DNA from: Siphonodentalium dalli
Taxonomy: Eukaryota > Mollusca > Scaphopoda > Gadilida > Siphonodentaliidae
Direction: 5' to 3'
DNA length: 64,000 nt
Assembly (NCBI GenBank): GCA_032622095.1
Contig: CP136068.1
Coordinates: forward strand, 132,935,989 to 132,999,988
Made by a program: the position numbers and the translations under genes
Part shown: positions 57,776 through 64,000 of the stretch, one piece after another
Layout of the letters: each line of letters starts with the position of its first letter
Numbering within the stretch: position 1 is the first letter of the stretch
The notes under the pieces: generated by a model
The model's input: only the letters and a program-made list of their open reading frames with translations
Databases searched by the model: none
What the model was told of the DNA's origin: nothing

Positions 57776-59440
57776 AGAGAAACTGCGGCATGATAACGTC
57801 TCCAGATGTGCGCCTTTTGTTTTATGAAGATGAGAAAGTGAATAATCATGCCGTAATGCCTCGGCCATGTGGTTTTGACGGTGGGATCTGGAGCTAATAA
57901 TACTATGGCCAGGTGGGAAATGTGGTTTCTCCCCTTAGTATGTGGTAGAGACTAGGGCCGAGATGGGAATATAATGTTCCTCCTTAGTGGTCCAACTGTC
58001 ACAACCTATGATAATACAAATCTTTCATCAAACAAAGGTTGGCGTCGCGGATTCCTTCCCTTGTGGTGCACATCTGGGTCTGATGGAAATTTACAAATGT
58101 GAGGGTCCTAACCTATAGATTATGATGTATCAACGGTTGTATTCATACTATACAACGCCCTGGACCACTTCAGGCTTGCGAATGCAGCAATTGTTTCTCT
58201 GCACATGGTCGGGTAGATAGGCGATTTCGGTCATAGAAGTCAAGGAGAAAACTGACTCAAGACAAATAAATTGGTTGACAAATCGATATTTGGCTGCTGA
58301 TATGCAGTTGGCGTGACAGTCTAGATGTACTGTTCGAGTGTCCGTGAATTACAACCTGGCTGGGTTCTGCCCCTTAAACTATCAGTAGACGGCACAGCCG
58401 TCCAGCTAAATTGTTACGGAACATTCTACTTTCCGGAAGTTAACGTAAAAGGGACGCCGTTCTGTTTTAAAGGTCCAATTTAAATTCCGGGGTGACCAGC
58501 TGGGGTGACATGTACATTGGCAGAGATCTCAGCAAAGAATCTGAGGGGGCTCACTCCAAAAGGATTAGATTTTATTTGGCACACTACCATTTATCGGAAT
58601 AATTAGTTTTTGGCTCGTGACATTGGACGCGTAATATAGTTCCGATGGATTTGCAGATTTGGCGGTTACGTGTTGCAAATTTGAAACCCCGTGTGCGTTA
58701 CACTGTGACCTTTTCAAATGTTTGCTGTCAATATTTTAATAAACTTTGGTATCTTATTATCTTATTATACTTTTACTTTTAATTCCACTGTAACAGTAAT
58801 GTTTACGCCACAACGGTTTTGACTTGCCCATTATTGTCATTTTGCTTTGTTATTACTCTCTATTTATTTGTAAGAGATTGGAGAGGGGTACCCATACGTA
58901 GGACATCAGTTGTCCTCCAATCACACTATCTGCATAAAAAAGTACGTGCCATCTCATACATTACGTATTGCATGATATATAGACGCAATCTTCTCGGTCA
59001 CAATAGTTTGGAATATCGGTTGAGTTGATGCTGTTTTGGACCGAGTCCCATCCCGTTAATCTTTCGTTTAAAAGACGTACTGCATTTACCTGTGGGGCCG
59101 GGGACATTCAAGTGGACCAATGAATATGATTAATCGTCCGACATTTCCCTGATTGATCTGTCTTCAAAATGATATAGCATTTACCCTGATAGAACGTGGT
59201 AAAGTTGTGATACGATCGTTTAATATATTGTTTACATAGATTCTCTGATGGTGCGACAAATCGAAATTCTCTGGAAAACAAGGCTTTCTTTAATTATAAA
59301 TATCGTTGCTTTGACATTCGACGGACTTCTGATATACGCATGTTTGATATCGTCATGCTTGGGAAAGGCTGTCCTCTTATGTTCATGCACGCAAAGCGTC
59401 CATTTGACCTAATCGGAAGACATAGGCAAGATTAATATTA
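57776..59440. other. intron 3, no gene seen
   Basis: No motif-bearing open frame or clear repeat. Confidence 0.5.
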
Positions 59441-59441
59441 T

Positions 59442-59591
59442 CCATCATGACCTGGGATGTGGGACGGAAAAATCGCACCGAGGGTCCAGATATTTGGGCC
59501 GGACACGAGGCTTGCCGATCGCGAGTGTCCGGACGAAATATCTGACCCCAAGGGTGAGATTTTTCCATGCCCACATCCCAGGTTATGATGT
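59442..59591. mobile_element. 150-bp palindromic hairpin element
   Basis: ATCATGACCTGGGATGTGGG pairs with CCCACATCCCAGGTTATGAT. Further in, AAAAATC.CACC..GGGTC.AGATAT pairs with ATATCTGACCCCAAGGGTGAG, and the centre pairs CGGACAC with GTGTCCG. A single copy. Confidence 0.7.
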
Positions 59592-60641
59592 ATCATTTTT
59601 CTCCCAACACAAGAGCCTCATTCAGCTTTTGTATACCAATCTTTGACACATTCCAGTAGCTTCGTAACGGTACATCTTGTGAGAAACCTGATGCGATATT
59701 CGTTATTATCTGGGATCATGCTGTAAAAGGTGTATACTGTAAAACAAAGCGTGTTACCCGTACGCACATTAGTGTGAAATCGATAGGGGCTTGAGAAAGC
59801 GACATTAATGTCCATATCGGTACCATTTTAAAGGAAACAGACAAATGATATTTAAACGTGTTCGACAATTTATTGCAACGATGATAACAACTGTTCAAAT
59901 GAGGAACTATTTCGTTCGTCATTTGTGAAGCGATTACTGTTTATGTGTTTAGAAATGTGCAAGTGATGCCAGTTTCGCTTTGGGCCTTCCGTTTGATGGA
60001 ATGTGTTCTCACAACTAGTCGTTTATATTGCATGTTATGCAAATCTGCGTTTGCAAGTGAGGTTGTTGAAGGTTCTTCGTGTTTAACGCGTTGGAGTCGT
60101 ATTTCCATTTGTATTAGCGTCCACGAATTCGTCTGTATTTATTTACTCGAAACGTGATTAAGCGTAAATGGTTGGTCGCGATTGTTTTAGCTGACACCAA
60201 CATCATGACGGATTGTTAAACAAGTTCCGGCTCTGAATTAAATAGGTAAAGTAGTCACGTGGGTAGGGTGAGATAGCTGGTCACGTGTTGGGCGAGACAG
60301 GGAAATCTCACCCAACTATCCACACGAGCTGCCTGTGCTAAAATGTGTCGGGGTGGGAGAAAACTCCCGTCCACGGTTCTGGGCGTAACGTCTGTCACAG
60401 AAGAGTAACGGATGGGTCAAAAACAACATTAACCCAACCGATATCCAAATATGGTGAGGACCGTGAAGACTTCATATTAGACTTGATCGACATATCGAAT
60501 GGTATTCATTTCAGGAGAAGACAGTAAGGCAGACCGACATGGCTATAAGACACTATCTATATTATATTTTACTGTTATTGTACTAATCATGTGATATATT
60601 GTAAATTATCCTGTCCTATCAAACGTTTACCACGAATGCAG

Positions 60642-60745
60642 ACATGGGAAGACTCACGACTGAGTTGGGATATGTCGAGCTCGGTTGGTGTCATCTATGA
60701 TTCGAATGGTGAGGCATGGACGCCGCCGGTTATACATAGCAACAG
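60642..60745 (+). CDS. Cys-loop receptor, exon 4
   Basis: Between acceptor TACCACGAATGCAG and donor G|GTAAAT, starting in phase 0 and ending in phase 2, it encodes TWEDSRLSWDMSSSVGV and then SNGEAWTPPVIHSN. W-x-D-x-R-L-x-W followed by W-x-P at this spacing is the family signature between strands 2 and 4. Exon 4 of vertebrate nicotinic genes is 110 nt with the same phases. This one is 104 nt, two codons shorter. In loop A the aligned segment WTPPVIHS has Pro for the usual Asp and Ser for the usual Tyr. It is too short to stand out as an open frame and was found from the motif and flanking splice sites. Confidence 0.88.
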
Positions 60746-60771
60746 GTAAATATGCGTTGGTTGCTGGTTTA

Positions 60772-61145
60772 AAGTGATGTGAAACACTCCGGTGTGGTGA
60801 TCAAATATACATGGACAATAATCTTGTTCAAGGTAGTAATTTGTACATATATTATATCCAAATTGACAACACACATAGTCATTCTTATATATTAATTAAA
60901 TGCAGTGACTCTCGATGGCGAAATAATTTACGTTAGTTTATCGCCGATAGAATTGTCCCGAATCGAGTAGTAAATATTTACAATTGAGCGTAGTTCAGAC
61001 GATGTTTTCTATGGAGTGGTATGGTCGATTTGCTTCCGATTTTGGGCAATGTTAGTAGAATGCTACATTCCTCCAGTTGGAATAGCTTCAGAATACTAAG
61101 TTATCAGTTTCATTCACCAGAACAAGTACATAATATGACTTTAAA
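60772..61145 (+). repeat. dispersed 380-bp repeat, copy 2
   Basis: Direct repeat of 43672-44055, starting 27 bases after exon 4, so it lies at the start of intron 4. Confidence 0.85.
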
Positions 61146-62029
61146 TGTATAATCATATATAATGTATTTCACGGAACGAATCTGAGATTCCGCATCGTCC
61201 CAGTCGGTCTTTGGCGATCGAAAAAAAGTCTCTTTATTGTGTAAATGTTTTTGTTGATAGGTTAAACTTGTTTAGGTTGTACGTGAAGATCCAGCAAACG
61301 GTGTCAACTTGTCATTTCGTATAAATGTGATCTATTATAGGGTACGTTCATACGCTGGCAAGTTTGCACAGTATGTTTTTGCGGGAATTTCGTCATAGAA
61401 AACCACATTGTGCCAGAATATGAACGGAACCGTGCACATAACATGTATCTTCACCAAAGCGAACGGCATGATAAGTAACATTTATGTAGTTCCACTTGTA
61501 ACAGTGCTACTGGAATGTTCCTTCAAATACCTGTACGATTTATTCTTGCCAGAAAATTGCATATTTACAGGCAAATTCCGGTAGCATCGTTACTAGTGGA
61601 ACTACAGAGATTTTACTTCGCAGGTAGTTAGCTATGGCACAGATGCACTTTATGTGCTTGTTTCCGTTCATGTTATGGTACCATATCGTTTTCTACGACA
61701 AAATACCTGCAAACCATACCGTGCAAAATTGCCAGTGTATGAACGCACCCTTATACATACAAGGTGAGGCTGCGTTATATACGTAATAATTACGCCCACT
61801 TAATTGTCTATGGTACTTTGCCATTAATTTAATTTCCAACAAGCTACTGTATTCAAAATAGGATAAATACATTAGGGTGGAAGTGAACGTTGGATTAGGA
61901 ATTTTGCCACGAAAACAGGTGAAAAAGGAACAACGTCACTATAATGTTCCTACCATTTAGTGATATTTCCAAATTAAATGTAGTTTTATGTTGATATTCT
62001 TTACTGATATGCAATTATAAGGAATAAAC
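61146..62029. other. intron 4, no gene seen
   Basis: Contains a loose long inverted repeat. GGGTACGTTCATACGCTGGCA at 61340 is mirrored by TGCCAGTGTATGAACGCACCC at 61731, with ATTCCGGTAGCA and TGCTACTGGAAT further in. It is probably an old palindromic element of about 410 bp. No coding signal. Confidence 0.55.
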
Positions 62030-62310
62030 ATCATTGATTGATTGTTTATTTGCAAAGCCAACATTTAAGTTGGAACATAGCCAAACATTATTAAGTATAT
62101 TAAGTAATCTTTTTCATTGCCAATTTAATAAATATGCTCAGTCTTTTCAGTACGCTCATGTTTTCAAGAGAAAGTAGTCCATGGCATTTCTTGCGGTTCG
62201 GATTATCCCAGTAATATTTTGGAATATTTAATTCGCGTAAATCTTTCAGCTCTTGGCATATGATCATAAAATGGTACTCATCCCATGGCCTATTGCTGCA
62301 CAAAACGCAG
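62030..62310 (-). mobile_element. 3' fragment of LINE family A (copy 4)
   Basis: The minus strand encodes DEYHFMIICQELKDLREL, NIPKYYWDNPNRKKCHGLLS and LKRLSIFIKLAMKK, the C-terminal end seen in copy 1. A short tail containing CAATCAATCA follows. 5'-truncation leaves only the last 80 codons. Confidence 0.85.
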
Positions 62311-63147
62311 TTTAAATCATTACTATCTCTTCATTGTGTCCATATATTCTTTTCAACTTGCAACTTATGGTTGCATGTTCGTATTTTCAGTGAGAAGTTA
62401 GATAAATGGGTTGGCAAATGTACTAGATATCGGTTCATTTTAATCGTAACATAATTACACATTTAAATACATTTGTGCTGATCACGACCCAAATATATTT
62501 TACAGTGTAATTATATATCATGAAATGAAGATTATCTCTTACATAAATAAATTGTCTCATGTCGATATGCGATGGGCATGCATGAGGATGCCATAGGCAT
62601 ATAGTTATTAAGTCACACACATGAAATACCAATTGGGAAAATAATCTTCGGTTATCAAGTTAAAACTGAAGAAATCGCGTTATGAAAAATGAAAACAAGT
62701 TAACTGAATGCACTAAGTAGCGCGACTGCTATGTTGACTTCATCGAAAGGTTGTATTTTATTTTATTTACCAGTGAACCGATTATCCCGCAGAACATACA
62801 AGTAGAGTGATGTAGTCTGTTCATGCATGAAGTCCGATATTTATGTTTTCTAAACTGAACCTCTCATAAATACGGGACTTGTGAGCCTCGTCTCTCGTAT
62901 GGTAAATACATTTATTATATGCTTGGCTATAAAATAGTGCGAAATTACCGAAAAGTAGATATGTGTATGTATCTCTTAGAAGCCACAGTGAAGTACGATT
63001 TCGTTATTTCACTGTAGGTTTAGTTATATTTCACTGCAGCCTGTCGGTGGTTTACGCAAGCGAAAAATTTGAAGACAAATTCTATAACTGCATTACTAAC
63101 AGTTGGTTTTACTGTTATATAAAGTCAATTATTGTTGTACGTTCCAG
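62311..63147. other. intron 4, last part
   Basis: No gene seen. The frame that is open from 62963 into exon 5 is intronic readthrough before the acceptor TACGTTCCAG at 63147. Confidence 0.5.
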
Positions 63148-63417
63148 TTTTGGGTCGCTAACATTGCTCAGAGCACCAGCTGTGCCAATAAAGATCAGTT
63201 CCAGCGGAACAATGGAATGGAAGTTTCTGGGAAACATCATGACGTCATGCGAAATGGCGGCTAACATTTTCCCGTTTGACGATCACCAATGCGAGATACA
63301 ATTAGAGGTTGTTGGTTACAATTCTGATTTCATCAAGATCGGAGTACCAAACGGATTGGATACTGGCAGCTTAAGGTACAAATATATTCCTCATTTACCA
63401 GACATTCGTAAGCAGGA
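63148..63417 (+). CDS. Cys-loop receptor, exon 5 (Cys-loop), 3' border uncertain
   Basis: Phase-2 acceptor, so exon 4's last two bases plus T give Ser, then FGSLTLLRAPAVPIKISS, GTMEWKFLGNIMTS and CEMAANIFPFDDHQC. The two Cys codons at 63248 and 63290 enclose exactly 13 residues with the canonical FPFD, which defines the family. LEVVGYNSDFIKI follows, where the loop-B Trp of nicotinic receptors aligns with Val. The exon may end at C|GTAAGC (63417) or earlier at AAG|GTACAA (63375). An in-frame TGA at 63420 means splicing must occur before it. The remaining ligand-binding domain and membrane helices lie outside the window. Confidence 0.9.
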
Positions 63418-64000
63418 ATGAATGTACATGTATTAATAGTTTTTGTGATACCCATAATATATGAGCAGGTGGATGCACGCACCCCGGTCCCACATATAGA
63501 GGCACCCCTGTCTTGAACTTCGATAGTAGAAACTTCACTAGTGATGTCCAGAGCAGTCTACCTTGCGGCAGTTTACAAAATGTCAAGATAAGAGTAACAC
63601 AGGTATAGAATATACGTCTAGACTTCCTTGGATTAACCGATCTTATCATATTCCCGTGTAAAAACTAATAAATTAAAGCTTTTTATATGGGCGTCATATA
63701 TTGACTCAGAAGTAATATCCCGATGTGATAACACATGTAAAACCCTCGGGTAGGACTCCAAGCTCGAACCCAACCTGCACCCCGGGCCAGTAATCCCAGT
63801 AAAACAGTTGGGACTTATCAATGCCGTCCATAGAAGGAAATCCCAACACAAAGGGGGGGGTGGCCGGCGGTCACCGAACATGCGGCCCCGGCCTGCACTC
63901 TATGTTAGAAAACCCAAACACTAGATTATAGTTTTTCCAGTTGATACTTATCTTAAGCCACCACACATAAACCAAGACCGAATGATGGATGGACAGACGG
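63418..64000. other. intron 5, no gene seen
   Basis: Includes a run of G near 63850 and a stretch at 63745-63780 with a weak B-box resemblance on the minus strand (GGTTCGAGCTTGG), not enough for a SINE call. Confidence 0.4.

Noticed and set aside
62963-63147. Upstream extension of the exon 5 frame to an ATG at 62963
   Set aside because: The sequence before the acceptor does not align with the family, and exon 4 joins at 63148 in the correct phase.

Overview
This is an AT-rich, intron- and repeat-dominated piece of an animal nuclear genome. Long introns, GT-AG splice sites, several decayed non-LTR retrotransposons, palindromic MITEs, tRNA-derived SINEs and many minisatellites rule out a prokaryote. 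A divergent Cys-loop (nicotinic-receptor-like) gene with a second copy of its first exon fits a lophotrochozoan invertebrate, perhaps a mollusc, but the species cannot be read from the sequence.

The only host gene I can support is a Cys-loop ligand-gated channel (or acetylcholine-binding-protein-like) gene on the + strand. Its exons were joined by splice-site phase and motif order: signal peptide 32049-32115, exon 2 41215-41354, a 45-nt exon 3 44993-45037, exon 4 60642-60745 (WEDSRLSW ... WTPP) and exon 5 63148 to about 63417 (13-residue Cys loop). It runs off the right edge before any transmembrane region. Two Thr-rich, phase 1-1 candidate exons (37510-37620 and 39058-39120) lie in intron 1 inside a tandem duplication. 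A near-identical signal-peptide exon with its flanks lies on the minus strand at 14641-14707, so two related genes are probably arranged head to head about 17 kb apart. Several residues of the classical acetylcholine-binding aromatic box are replaced.

Region by region. 0-10 kb: a 1.5-kb foldback-like transposon filled with tandem repeats (1777-3282), palindromic MITEs, and one of three 400-bp TTAA-flanked hairpin elements. 10-14 kb: CGGTCC-rich elements, a tRNA-SINE and a decayed LINE. 14-18.4 kb: the inverted exon copy next to a large inverted repeat. 18.4-21.1 kb: a retroelement with a 351-codon ORF, a hammerhead-like motif and a repeated head. 22-31.8 kb: at least five decayed LINE pieces, one of which has spawned a minisatellite inside its ORF. 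32-64 kb: the receptor gene, whose introns hold minisatellites (43-, 37- and 34-bp units), MITEs, a composite 2.8-kb repeat, roughly 520-bp repeats and hairpins.

Most short open frames here are repeat artefacts. No rRNA, CRISPR or convincing tRNA gene was seen. All coordinates of repeats and decayed elements are approximate because they were read by eye.
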